A stretch of DNA of 24,846 nucleotides from Actinomycetota bacterium (lineage in GTDB: Bacteria > Actinomycetota > Geothermincolia > Fen-727 > Anoxymicrobiaceae): the NCBI GenBank assembly GCA_016649525.1, contig JAENXM010000005.1:1-24846 (forward strand), in the 5' to 3' direction. The position numbers and the translations under genes are program-made. Shown here in pieces: positions 6,819 through 14,142 of the stretch. Every line of letters starts with the position of its first letter. Within the stretch, counting starts at the first letter, position 1. A model generated the notes under the pieces. The model ran no database searches, had not been told where the DNA came from, and worked only from the letters and a program-made list of their open reading frames with translations.

Positions 6819-7211
6819 TTGGCGGATAATTACTCCAGGGGGACCGGCAGGCGCAAGGAGTCCATAGCACGGGTATACATAGCCCCCGGCTCCGGTGAGT
6901 TCAAGGTGAACGGCCGGGCTCTCGAGGAATACTTCCCGAACAGGCGCCACCGCATAGATGTCCTCGCTCCGCTCGTGCACCTCGAGGCCAAGGACAACTA
7001 CGACGTGATGGTCAGGCTCAACGGCGGCGGTGTCTCGGGCCAGGCGGGTGCAGTGCGCCTCGGCATAGCTCGCGCGCTCGTCGACGCGGACGAATCACTG
7101 CGAAACGACTTGAAGAAGGCCGGTTTCCTGACCAGGGACCCCCGTATGAAGGAAAGGAAGAAGTACGGGCTCAAGAGCGCCCGAAAGAAGCCCCAGTTCT
7201 CCAAGCGCTAG
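6819..7211 (+). CDS. rpsI: 30S ribosomal protein S9 (uS9)
   Basis: The 130-residue product has the S9 signature from GTGRRKESIARVYIAPGSGEFKVNGR through LNGGGVSGQAGAVRLGIARAL to the basic C-terminal tail RMKERKKYGLKSARKKPQFSKR, whose last residues reach the ribosomal P site. The start is TTG 6819, 5 bases after the rplM stop, with GGAAGG (6805-6810) as Shine-Dalgarno 8 bases upstream, inside the end of rplM. This spacing indicates an operon with rplM and probably coupled translation. Confidence 0.98.
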   Translation: MADNYSRGTGRRKESIARVYIAPGSGEFKVNGRALEEYFPNRRHRIDVLAPLVHLEAKDNYDVMVRLNGGGVSGQAGAVRLGIARALVDADESLRNDLKKAGFLTRDPRMKERKKYGLKSARKKPQFSKR

Positions 7212-7271
7212 AGCCGGCGCGGGGTTCCTGTTTTGCTTCCCCGATCGTTCTCATGCCGCAACCGATTCATG

Positions 7272-7301
7272 CTGACCGACATTTCAGAGTTATGATATAT
7301 T
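7272..7301 (+). promoter_or_regulatory. Candidate promoter upstream of glmM
   Basis: CTGACC (7272-7277, four of six matches to -35) lies 18 bases from TATATT (7296-7301, five of six to -10), in the 115-base gap between rpsI and glmM. It would give a leader of about 20 bases. An overlapping TATGAT at 7291 is an alternative -10. No convincing terminator follows rpsI, so read-through is possible. Confidence 0.4.
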
Positions 7302-7326
7302 CCGACGATAAGGCTTCGGAGGTGTT

Positions 7327-8655
7327 TTGAGGAACTACTTCGGAACAGACGGCGTCAGGGGGAAGGCGAACCGGGACCTCACCCCGGAGCTCGCGCTCCG
7401 GCTCGGGAGGGCGGTGGTGAGGGCGCTCGGCGGGAGCGGGCGGCGCGTGGTGGTCGGACGCGACACGCGGATCTCAGGCCAGATGCTGGAATCGGCGCTC
7501 ATCTCCGGGATGCTCGCGGAGGAGGCCGAGGTCCTGCTGGTCAACGTTGTCCCGACCCCCGCCGTAGCTTACCTTACCGAGGAGCTCGAGGCCGACATCG
7601 GCGCGGTGATATCTGCTTCCCACAACCCTTACGAGGACAACGGGATAAAGTTCTTCAGCGCCGGAGGCCTAAAGATGCCGGATGAGACCGAGAAGGCGAT
7701 CGAGGTCGAGTTCGAAGGCCTTGAAGTATCGGAGGAAGGCGGACCTGTTGGGGAGGCGACCAGGATCGCGGGCGCGGAGCGTCGCTACGTAGACCACCTT
7801 CTCGGCTCCGTCAACTTTGACCTGGACGGCTTCAAGATAGCTCTAGACTGCGCGAACGGTGCGACCTACCGGGTCAGCCCCTTTGCGTTTGAAAGCCTGG
7901 GTGCGAAGGTCGAGACGATTGGCACAGAGCCGGACGGGTATAACATAAACCTCGAGTGCGGCTCGACCCATCCCGAGCGCCTAGCCCAGCTTACCACCGG
8001 CATGAAGGCCGACCTGGGTTTCGCCCTCGACGGGGACGGTGACAGATGCATGTGCGTTGACGAGACGGGGGAGGTCAGGGACGGGGATTACATCATGGCA
8101 AGTGTGGCAAAGTATCTGAAGGAACGCGACCTGCTTGAACCGCCGCTCATTGTGACGACGGTCATGAGCAACCTTGGGCTTTGTCGCACGCTCGAAGAGC
8201 TCGGGATAGAATACAGGCAGACCCAGGTGGGGGACCGCTACGTTCTCGAGGAGATGGAGTCGACCGGGGCCATGGTCGGTGGAGAGCAGTCGGGCCACAT
8301 AATATTCAGGGAGCATGCGACGACCGGGGACGGTACGCTCACCGCGCTCCTCGTAGCTGGCATGGTTAAGGACACCGGCCGGCCCCTCTCGGAGCTTTCG
8401 AGGGTAATGAACAAGTTCCCGCAGGTGCTCGTCAATGTGAAGTCGCACTCGGGGCGCAGGCTGGAGCCGGGCATGGCAGTCTGGGAGACCATCCGCAAGT
8501 ACGAGGAGGATCTCGGCAAGGACGGGAGAATCGTAGTGAGGTCCTCGGGCACGGAACCGGTCGAGAGGGTAATGGTCGAGGCTCCCAGCGCCGATAAAGC
8601 CAATGAGGTCGCCCGGAGTATCGCCGACGCCATCGCAAGGGAACTCGACCACTGA
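7327..8655 (+). CDS. glmM: Phosphoglucosamine mutase GlmM
   Basis: The 442-residue product has all four alpha-D-phosphohexomutase elements. The catalytic phosphoserine loop is ISASHNP (Ser98), the metal loop is LDGDGDRCM, the sugar-binding loop is GGEQSGHII and the phosphate-binding loop is RSSGTEPVERVMVE. The N-terminus RNYFGTDGVRGKAN is typical of GlmM. It converts glucosamine-6-phosphate to glucosamine-1-phosphate for UDP-GlcNAc, the precursor of peptidoglycan. The TTG 7327 start follows a GGAGGTG Shine-Dalgarno (7318-7324). glmS follows 25 bases later, so the two consecutive pathway enzymes are probably co-transcribed. Confidence 0.97.
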   Translation: MRNYFGTDGVRGKANRDLTPELALRLGRAVVRALGGSGRRVVVGRDTRISGQMLESALISGMLAEEAEVLLVNVVPTPAVAYLTEELEADIGAVISASHNPYEDNGIKFFSAGGLKMPDETEKAIEVEFEGLEVSEEGGPVGEATRIAGAERRYVDHLLGSVNFDLDGFKIALDCANGATYRVSPFAFESLGAKVETIGTEPDGYNINLECGSTHPERLAQLTTGMKADLGFALDGDGDRCMCVDETGEVRDGDYIMASVAKYLKERDLLEPPLIVTTVMSNLGLCRTLEELGIEYRQTQVGDRYVLEEMESTGAMVGGEQSGHIIFREHATTGDGTLTALLVAGMVKDTGRPLSELSRVMNKFPQVLVNVKSHSGRRLEPGMAVWETIRKYEEDLGKDGRIVVRSSGTEPVERVMVEAPSADKANEVARSIADAIARELDH

Positions 8656-8680
8656 TGTAGAATTAAGGTCCACTTGAATC

Positions 8681-10510
8681 ATGTGTGGAATCGTTGGTTA
8701 TCTCGGACAAAGTGAAGCGAAGTCGATACTTTTCGAGGGGCTTCGCAGGCTCGAGTACCGGGGCTACGACTCGGCGGGCCTCTGCATGATCTCTCCCGAC
8801 AGGGAGCTCGGCTGCATCCATTCGGTCGGCAACCTCGATTCGCTCGAGCGCGCCCTCGAGGGCGTAGACCTTCCGGGTATGGTAGGTGTCGGCCACACAC
8901 GCTGGGCGACCCACGGCGCACCGACGATGGAGAACGCGCATCCTCACCTCGACTGCAATGGCGACATCGCGATCGTCCACAACGGCATAATCGAGAATTT
9001 CCTTCAGCTTCGAGCCGAACTGGCTGAAAACGGTCACACCTTTTCATCTCAGACCGACTCCGAGACGCTCGCCCACCTTCTGGAGGAGCACTACAGGGGG
9101 GACCTGGCGCAAGCGATGCGCGACGGCCTCAAGAGGGTCGAAGGCTCCTTCGCGGTCGTGGCGGTTCACTGCGAAGAGCCGGGTGTGATAGTCGCGGCGA
9201 GGAGGGGGAGCCCGATGGCTCTCGGGCTCGGGGATGGCGAGTATTTCATAGCTTCCGGGGTCCCGGCGTTCCTCGCGAAGACCCGCCGGGTCGTTTATCT
9301 GGAGGACGACGAGGTGCTATCGGTCAACGGGGACAGCTACCGGATAACGGACCTAGACGGTCGGGAGGTCTCACACGAGGTCTCCGTGGTCGAGTGGGAC
9401 ATCGACGCTGCTGAGAAGGGCGGCTACCCCGACTTCATGCTCAAGGAGATATACGAGCAGCCGAGGGCGGTTGCGGATACACTCGGAGATAAGTTTGATT
9501 CCTCGGGCAGGATTTCGGCCGAGGAACTCGCCCTCGACCCGGCTACCGCGAAAGGGCTGCGTCGCATAGTGGTCGTGGCCTGCGGCACCTCCTTCCACGC
9601 GGGCCTCCTCTCGAAATACCTGTTCGAGCGGTGGGCGGAGCTACCCTGTGAGATCGAGATAGCCTCGGAGTTCCGCTCCCGGAACCTGGTCGTCACCCCC
9701 GACGACCTCGTGGTCGCGATAAGCCAGTCCGGAGAGACCGCCGACACTCTCGCGGGGGTAAGAGAGGCACGCAGGCGTGGCGCTTCGGTTGTTGCGGTCG
9801 TGAACGTTGTTGGGAGCCAGATGACCAGGGAATCAAGCGGCGCGATCTACACCCACGCCGGGCCTGAGATCGGTGTGGCCGCGACAAAGACATTCACCTC
9901 CCAGATGGCGGCGATGTACTTGCTCGCCCTTTATATCGGGAGGCTTCGCGGGGTGCTGAGCGACGAGAGGTACATGAAGAACGTCGAAGAGCTCAGGGCG
10001 ATGCCCGCGAAGATGGAAGAGGTGCTCGCGGACAGCGGCCCGGTGGCCGCCTGCGCGGAGAAGTATCACGGCGCGGAGGATTTCCTCTTCCTCGGTCGGG
10101 GCTTCGGCTATCCCGTTGCGATGGAAGGGGCGCTCAAGCTGAAGGAGATTTCCTACATACACGCCGAGGGGCAGCCCGCCGGAGAGATGAAGCACGGGCC
10201 CATCGCGCTTCTCGACGACGGCGTGCCTGTCGTCGCGGTAGCCTCCCTCGATTCGGTTTACGAGAAGATGATAAGCAACATCGAGGAAGTGAAAGCGCGT
10301 GGGGCGCCGGTGATGGCGATTGCCACCCGGGGTGACGATGAGATAACGGGGATATGCGACGATGTGCTCTTCGTTCCCGAGACCCTCGAGGTGCTCTACC
10401 CGATGCTTACCGTGATACACCTCCAGCTCCTCGCCTATCACATCGCGAAGCTCCGTGGATGCAACGTCGACCAGCCGAGGAACCTGGCCAAGACGGTAAC
10501 GGTTGAATGA
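8681..10510 (+). CDS. glmS: Glutamine--fructose-6-phosphate aminotransferase (isomerizing)
   Basis: The 609-residue product begins MCGIVGYLG, with Cys2 becoming the N-terminal glutaminase nucleophile. GHTRWATHG and HNGIIENF complete the glutaminase domain (about 1-240). Two SIS domains follow (ACGTSFHAG and ISQSGETADT near 300-360; LGRGFGYPVAMEGALKLKEISYIHAEG near 475-500), and the end is VDQPRNLAKTVTVE. The enzyme makes glucosamine-6-phosphate from fructose-6-phosphate and glutamine, the committed step of amino-sugar synthesis. ATG 8681 is fixed by the required Met-Cys; the only AGG lies 12 bases upstream, a weak ribosome site, so it may depend on coupling with glmM. The short upstream gap leaves no room for a glmS ribozyme. 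Confidence 0.98.
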   Translation: MCGIVGYLGQSEAKSILFEGLRRLEYRGYDSAGLCMISPDRELGCIHSVGNLDSLERALEGVDLPGMVGVGHTRWATHGAPTMENAHPHLDCNGDIAIVHNGIIENFLQLRAELAENGHTFSSQTDSETLAHLLEEHYRGDLAQAMRDGLKRVEGSFAVVAVHCEEPGVIVAARRGSPMALGLGDGEYFIASGVPAFLAKTRRVVYLEDDEVLSVNGDSYRITDLDGREVSHEVSVVEWDIDAAEKGGYPDFMLKEIYEQPRAVADTLGDKFDSSGRISAEELALDPATAKGLRRIVVVACGTSFHAGLLSKYLFERWAELPCEIEIASEFRSRNLVVTPDDLVVAISQSGETADTLAGVREARRRGASVVAVVNVVGSQMTRESSGAIYTHAGPEIGVAATKTFTSQMAAMYLLALYIGRLRGVLSDERYMKNVEELRAMPAKMEEVLADSGPVAACAEKYHGAEDFLFLGRGFGYPVAMEGALKLKEISYIHAEGQPAGEMKHGPIALLDDGVPVVAVASLDSVYEKMISNIEEVKARGAPVMAIATRGDDEITGICDDVLFVPETLEVLYPMLTVIHLQLLAYHIAKLRGCNVDQPRNLAKTVTVE

Positions 10511-10537
10511 GCCCTTGAGATAGCGAGACCGATTGTC

Positions 10538-11275
10538 ATGGCGTACTGCCCACAGTGCGGTCGGGAGCAGAAATGCGGCTGCGAGGTATGTCACCACTGC
10601 GGCGTTCCGCTCGTGGATGAAGGGCATGCAGCAGCGGGGGCTCGACCTCCGATCCGCTCTGTCGCTGACGAGGTATCCGCCGGTGTTGTCCAGGAAACGG
10701 AGCCTCCGGGGAAGACATCGGTCGAACCTGAGGAAGAGCCGGAACGCGAGGCTGAGCACGGTGCCGCCAGGGTCGTCCTCCCCGCTCTACTATCGATGCT
10801 GGGCTGCGCTATATTGCTGATAGCGCTGATCGAGATAATACGCACGGCGTCCGATTTCGTGGGGCCCGGTGCAGGAACGGTGCCCGCTGTCAAGCATGTA
10901 GGATACTACCTGGGACATCTCCTTTATAACAGCTCAGTGCGGCTTTTAATCGGGTTCGCCCTGACCGCGGCAGGGCTCTTCTACACGCCGCCGCTTCCGT
11001 TCTCCAAGCGTGACAACTGGCGCCGCGCGTTTATGGCGCTGGGCATATCCATGGGCGTGGTAGCCGTTTTCTGTCTCCTTGCCGCCGTTCTCATCATCAT
11101 CCCGGGGTCGCTGAGCCTCCTCGTGCGCAACCTACTGCCGTCGCCCGCCACTTCTATTTCTGTCTTCATCGTGATGGGGATCGCCCTGCTAGCGGGGTGT
11201 TATCTTGTGACAACCCGCACCGGTGTATCAAGAGCTTTAGCCCGACCTCTCAGGTCGGGTCGTAAACCGGGCTGA
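10538..11275 (+). CDS. Zinc-ribbon multi-TM membrane protein of unknown function
   Basis: The 245-residue product starts MAYCPQCGREQKCGCEVCHHCGVPL, a double CxxC zinc ribbon with two extra Cys (CGC) between. A charged Glu/Pro-rich linker (about 40-75) follows, then about four hydrophobic segments (about 79-100, 130-150, 165-190 and 205-225). I recognise no enzyme motif. It follows glmS by 27 bases, so it may be the last gene of the glmM-glmS transcript. The final dozen or so codons (ALARPLRSGRKPG) are read from a GC-rich palindromic repeat, and the stop codon lies in the loop of a second hairpin, so the original C-terminus may have been altered by repeat insertion. It is the second N-terminal zinc-ribbon/TM protein in the window. 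Confidence 0.75.
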   Translation: MAYCPQCGREQKCGCEVCHHCGVPLVDEGHAAAGARPPIRSVADEVSAGVVQETEPPGKTSVEPEEEPEREAEHGAARVVLPALLSMLGCAILLIALIEIIRTASDFVGPGAGTVPAVKHVGYYLGHLLYNSSVRLLIGFALTAAGLFYTPPLPFSKRDNWRRAFMALGISMGVVAVFCLLAAVLIIIPGSLSLLVRNLLPSPATSISVFIVMGIALLAGCYLVTTRTGVSRALARPLRSGRKPG

Positions 11276-11315
11276 GAGCCCGGCCTAAAGAAGATAGGTC
11301 GGGTCGTAAACCGGG
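11241..11315. repeat. GC-rich compound repeat: two hairpins plus a 20-bp direct repeat
   Basis: Hairpin 1 pairs CCCGACCT (11241-11248) with AGGTCGGG (11252-11259). Hairpin 2 pairs CCGGGCT (11267-11273) with AGCCCGG (11277-11283). The 20-base segment 11252-11271 recurs exactly at 11296-11315. The core AGCCCGGCCTAAA (11277-11289) matches 2888-2900 near truA. The cluster overlaps the 3' end of the zinc-ribbon TM gene and ends just before the toxin-antitoxin promoter. No T tract follows either stem, so bidirectional termination is possible but unproven. Confidence 0.75.
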
Positions 11316-11323
11316 AATATTCT

Positions 11324-11352
11324 TTGACAAGAGCCTGATAACCGGGTAATAT
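11324..11352 (+). promoter_or_regulatory. Promoter of the toxin-antitoxin operon
   Basis: TTGACA (11324-11329) is a perfect -35. TAATAT (11347-11352) is the candidate -10 at 17 bases, while TATTAT (11350-11355) matches better but needs a 20-base spacer. The predicted transcription start falls at the edge of the adjacent palindromes. Confidence 0.6.
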
Positions 11353-11354
11353 TA

Positions 11355-11376
11355 TGTAGCTACAATTGTCGCTACA
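11355..11376. promoter_or_regulatory. Double palindromic operator of the Phd/YefM-RelE module
   Basis: TGTAGCTACA (11355-11364) is a perfect 10-bp palindrome. Two bases later TGTCGCTACA (11367-11376) repeats it with one changed base. The whole 22-bp block is itself a near-perfect inverted repeat around ACAATTGT. It overlaps the predicted transcription start and lies just before the antitoxin Shine-Dalgarno. Two adjacent sites one helical turn apart are typical of antitoxin dimers that autorepress cooperatively with the toxin. Confidence 0.7.
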
Positions 11377-11388
11377 GTTGGAGGCATC

Positions 11389-11658
11389 ATGATCACAGTG
11401 GGAATTAGAGAATTGAAGAACAGAACTTCGGAATACATCCGCAGGGTCCGCTCTGAGGGACCGCTTATCATCACAAGCAACGGTCGACCTCTTGCAGCGA
11501 TGATTCCCCTTGAACCGGAAGAGGTGGAGGACTTCTTGATCGCTCACAGCCCCAGAGTAAAGGAAGCCATAAGAAAGGGATTGAGGGATATCGAAAAAGG
11601 AAGGACGTTCGCTGTCGATGAATTGATAGAAGAGACAGAAGAAGAACTCGGTCGCTAG
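11389..11658 (+). CDS. Phd/YefM-family antitoxin
   Basis: The 89-residue product has the family's N-terminal DNA-binding fold: ITVGIRELKNRTSEYIRRVRSEGPLIITSNGRPLAAMIPL. An acidic helical C-terminus (about 42-89, ending EETEEELGR) would neutralise a basic toxin. The start is certain: GGAGG (11380-11384) is 4 bases upstream of ATG. Its stop abuts the toxin ATG (TAGATG). Codon and base use are more AT-rich than in flanking housekeeping genes, suggesting horizontal acquisition. It probably binds the double palindrome just upstream and represses the operon. Confidence 0.92.
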   Translation: MITVGIRELKNRTSEYIRRVRSEGPLIITSNGRPLAAMIPLEPEEVEDFLIAHSPRVKEAIRKGLRDIEKGRTFAVDELIEETEEELGR

Positions 11659-11919
11659 ATGGCCGTCCCGCGAAGAATCGAAATCACAGATACCGGGTGG
11701 AAGAGAATCAAGAAATTCGAACCGCACACGAGGTCCCGCATATTGAGCAAGCTCAAGGAGTACGAGGGAAAGCCGGAGTTGTTGGCCAATGACGCGAAGC
11801 GACTGTCTGGCGCAAGGCCTCCCATGTATCGGCTCAGAATCGGAGACTATCGGGCTGCCGGCACCATTCAAGGCGATACTTTTTATATTCATGACGTATT
11901 GCATAGAAGTGAACTGTAA
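11659..11919 (+). CDS. RelE/ParE-superfamily toxin
   Basis: The 86-residue basic product matches the RelE/ParE fold: RRIEITDTGWKRIKKFEPHTRSRILSKLKEYE, a KRLSG turn, then the beta-sheet core MYRLRIGDYRAAGTIQGDTFYIHDVLHRSEL. The YRLRIGDYR strand carries the arginines expected in RelE-type mRNA interferases. Whether it cleaves mRNA at the ribosome (RelE-like) or poisons gyrase (ParE-like) cannot be decided from sequence alone. It starts immediately after the antitoxin stop with no intervening base, so translation is probably coupled. No regulator or transposase adjoins the pair. Confidence 0.9.
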   Translation: MAVPRRIEITDTGWKRIKKFEPHTRSRILSKLKEYEGKPELLANDAKRLSGARPPMYRLRIGDYRAAGTIQGDTFYIHDVLHRSEL

Positions 11920-12016
11920 GATCGGGCGAGTGTTGATAGAATCGGCAAGAGGTAATGCACGCTCCACTGAGCAAGAATAGCATTTATCAAAGCGGGATAG
12001 TTGGGGGTCGAGCAGG

Positions 12017-13594
12017 TTGAGGGTTGTCACGCCGGCCGAGATGGCGGATATCGATAAGGCGGCGATAGAGAAGGAGAGCATACCGGGCCTGACGCTCATG
12101 GAGCGCGCCGGCGAACGCGTGGCGGAGGCCGCGAGGGAGATGCTGGAAGGCGTCGGCAGGCCGGGCGGCGGACGCGACGGTACCTGGCGCGTGGCGATAT
12201 GGTGCGGCAAGGGCAACAACGGCGGGGACGGCCTGGTCGCGGCGCGCCACCTCGCCAAAGCCGGGATCGACGTGGAGGTCTTTCTGCTCGGCCATCCAAA
12301 GGAGTTGAGCGGTGACGCCGTCGTGAACTTCGAACTGCTTACCAAGCTCGACGTCAAGCGCATCGAGGTCACCGAGAAGGAGCACGTCAGGAATTTCACA
12401 AAGGTCTATCCCCCTTACGACCTAATAATCGACGCGATATTCGGTACGGGGTTCAAGGGCGCCGTCGAAGGCGTACTCGCGGATGCGGTGGAGGCGATAA
12501 ATTCCTCGGGGATTCAGGTCCTTTCGGTCGATATCCCGAGCGGAGTCGCCGGCGATACCGGCGCGGTCTCGGAACCTGCAATAAGGGCTCAAAAGACTGT
12601 GACCTTTGCGTATCCGAAGGTAGGCGTGGTCCAGTATCCGGGCGCTGACCTGGTCGGGGAGATGGAGGTCGCTGACATCGGGATTCCTCCGCATATCGTG
12701 AAGGATGTAGCCACATCGCGTGTTTACATGACAACTATCGAGGAAGCGGAGGCGCTCCTCCCGGGGCGCCCCCCCGACGCCCACAAGCGCCAGTGCGGGA
12801 GCGTGCTCGTCGTGGGCGGCTCACCGGGGCTCACCGGCGCCGCGGCGCTCGCTGCCCGGGCCGCGCTGCGCTCGGGTGCAGGGCTCGTGACGCTTGCCGT
12901 GCCCGAGGGGGTCCACGACATTCTCGAGGTCAAGCTGACGGAGGTCATGACCCGCCCCCTCCCGCAGGGTAAGGAAGGGGCGCTTTCGCTCAAGGCGGCG
13001 GGCGTTATCGCCGAGATAAGCGAGAGATTCGATGTTGTCGCCGTGGGACCGGGGCTCTCGACCAAGGGCGAGGTCTCAAAGGTCGTGACGGAGCTTATCA
13101 GGACTCTAGAGCTCCCGCTCCTGCTAGACGCGGACGGCCTCAACGCGATGGTCGGCCAGACGGGTTTGCTCGCGGAGCGCCAGGCGCCGCTGATCCTTAC
13201 GCCTCACCCGGGGGAGATGGCAAGGCTTACCGGAAAAAGCACCGCGGAGGTACAGGCGGACCGGATCGGTGCGGCGCGGGAGTGCGCCGAGAAGTGTAGC
13301 TCCGTTGTTGTCCTCAAGGGAGCGGGCACGCTGGTGGCTGCTCCCGGTGGGACCGTGAAGGTAAACACCACCGGAAACCCCGGGATGGCGACGGCCGGGA
13401 TGGGCGACGTCCTGACCGGCTGCATCGCTTCGTTCGTCGGGCAGGGCCTGAGCGCTTTTGACGCCTCCGTGGTGGGCGTTTATTACCACGGCCACGCCGC
13501 CGACCTGGCGGCCCAGATGGACGGGATGGTAGGGATGCTGGCGGGAGATGTGATAAGGCACCTGCCCCTTGCGCTTCGCCGGCTCGGGCAATGA
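12017..13594 (+). CDS. nnr: Bifunctional NAD(P)HX epimerase / ADP-dependent NAD(P)HX dehydratase
   Basis: The 525-residue product fuses a YjeF_N epimerase (about 1-230: MRVVTPAEMADIDKAAIE, GKGNNGGDGLVAARHL, SVDIPSGVAGDTG) to a YjeF_C dehydratase (about 250-520: HKRQCGSVLVVGGSPGLTGAAALAARAALRSGAG, LTPHPGEMARLTG, and NTTGNPGMATAGMGDVLTG with the catalytic Asp in GMGD). It repairs hydrated NADH and NADPH. TTG 12017 matches the family N-terminus, with GGGGGT (12003-12008) as Shine-Dalgarno. Actinobacteria usually carry nnr between glmS/acpS and alr; here the zinc-ribbon TM gene and the toxin-antitoxin module separate glmS and nnr and no acpS is seen. The CBS protein follows after 18 bases. Confidence 0.97.
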   Translation: MRVVTPAEMADIDKAAIEKESIPGLTLMERAGERVAEAAREMLEGVGRPGGGRDGTWRVAIWCGKGNNGGDGLVAARHLAKAGIDVEVFLLGHPKELSGDAVVNFELLTKLDVKRIEVTEKEHVRNFTKVYPPYDLIIDAIFGTGFKGAVEGVLADAVEAINSSGIQVLSVDIPSGVAGDTGAVSEPAIRAQKTVTFAYPKVGVVQYPGADLVGEMEVADIGIPPHIVKDVATSRVYMTTIEEAEALLPGRPPDAHKRQCGSVLVVGGSPGLTGAAALAARAALRSGAGLVTLAVPEGVHDILEVKLTEVMTRPLPQGKEGALSLKAAGVIAEISERFDVVAVGPGLSTKGEVSKVVTELIRTLELPLLLDADGLNAMVGQTGLLAERQAPLILTPHPGEMARLTGKSTAEVQADRIGAARECAEKCSSVVVLKGAGTLVAAPGGTVKVNTTGNPGMATAGMGDVLTGCIASFVGQGLSAFDASVVGVYYHGHAADLAAQMDGMVGMLAGDVIRHLPLALRRLGQ

Positions 13595-13612
13595 GGGAAA
13601 GGTGATTCCAGG

Positions 13613-14095
13613 ATGAAGGAGATCAAGGTCAGAGACGCGATGACACCGGACCCGATAACGGTCCTGCCGGAGACCCCCGTCACGGAAGTGGCCGGGGTCA
13701 TGATAGATAACGGGATCGGCGGAGTGCCGGTCGTCAACAGCGAGGGTGACTTGCTCGGCATAATCACGGAGAGCGACCTCATCGTTCAGGACACCGACGT
13801 CAAGTTCCCCTCGTTCGTCCATTTTCTCGACGGCTATGTCTTCGTGCCGGGAAGCATCCACCGGTTTGAGGAGAAATTCCGCAAGGCCGTGGCCGCTACG
13901 GCCGAGGACCTCATGACCGTGGATGTCATAACGGTTGACGTAGATGACTCCGCCGAGGACGCGGCGACCCTGATGTCAAAGAAGAAGCTGAAGCGCTTCC
14001 CTGTTATATCCGAGGGGCAGCTTGTTGGTATCATAACCATGAGGGATATCGTCAAGCTCATAAGCAAGGACATCCCCGTGGAGGGCACGGAATAG
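13613..14095 (+). CDS. Two-CBS-domain (Bateman module) protein
   Basis: The 160-residue product has two CBS motifs, about 1-58 (VRDAMTPDPITVLPETPVTEVAGVMIDNGIGGVPVVNSEGDLLGIITESDLI) and about 97-155 (AEDLMTVDVITVDVDDSAEDAATLMSKKKLKRFPVISEGQLVGIITMRDIV). Between them is a linker (HFLDGYVFVPGSIHRFEEKFRKAVA) seen in a common stand-alone family. CBS pairs bind adenine nucleotides and report energy state or act as allosteric modules; the partner is unknown. ATG 13613 follows an AGGTG 8-9 bases upstream and lies 18 bases after nnr, so it probably shares that transcript. Confidence 0.93.
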   Translation: MKEIKVRDAMTPDPITVLPETPVTEVAGVMIDNGIGGVPVVNSEGDLLGIITESDLIVQDTDVKFPSFVHFLDGYVFVPGSIHRFEEKFRKAVAATAEDLMTVDVITVDVDDSAEDAATLMSKKKLKRFPVISEGQLVGIITMRDIVKLISKDIPVEGTE

Positions 14096-14127
14096 TAAGA
14101 TAGAAAACGGCGCGAGTTTACATAGTT

Positions 14128-14142
14128 AGGGGAACTGCGATC
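14128..14142 (+). promoter_or_regulatory. Shine-Dalgarno and apparent AUC start of alr
   Basis: AGGGGA (14128-14133) lies 6 bases before ATC (14140-14142), exactly where the alanine racemase N-terminus begins. No ATG, GTG or TTG occurs in frame between the upstream stop (14101-14103) and GTG 14191. Confidence 0.65.

Noticed and set aside
7220..7243. Terminator after rpsI (CGGGG ... CCCCG)
   Set aside because: The 5-bp stem has a 14-base loop and no T tract.
8656..8680. Possible glmS ribozyme upstream of glmS
   Set aside because: Only 25 bases separate glmM and glmS, far too few for the ribozyme fold, and no conserved core was seen.
9833..10759. Long minus-strand open frame across glmS and the zinc-ribbon gene (308 codons)
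   Set aside because: It is fully antisense to glmS, with shadow-like composition and no start signal or recognisable motif.
11933..11989. Promoter for nnr (TTGATA at 11933 and TTATCA at 11984)
   Set aside because: The hexamers are not at usable spacing from each other and no other -35/-10 pair was found.
11200..12399. Long open frame on the minus strand across the toxin-antitoxin region (399 codons)
   Set aside because: It is antisense to clearly recognised genes (antitoxin, toxin, nnr), has Ser/Pro/Arg-rich composition with no domain, and is an effect of GC-rich codon use.
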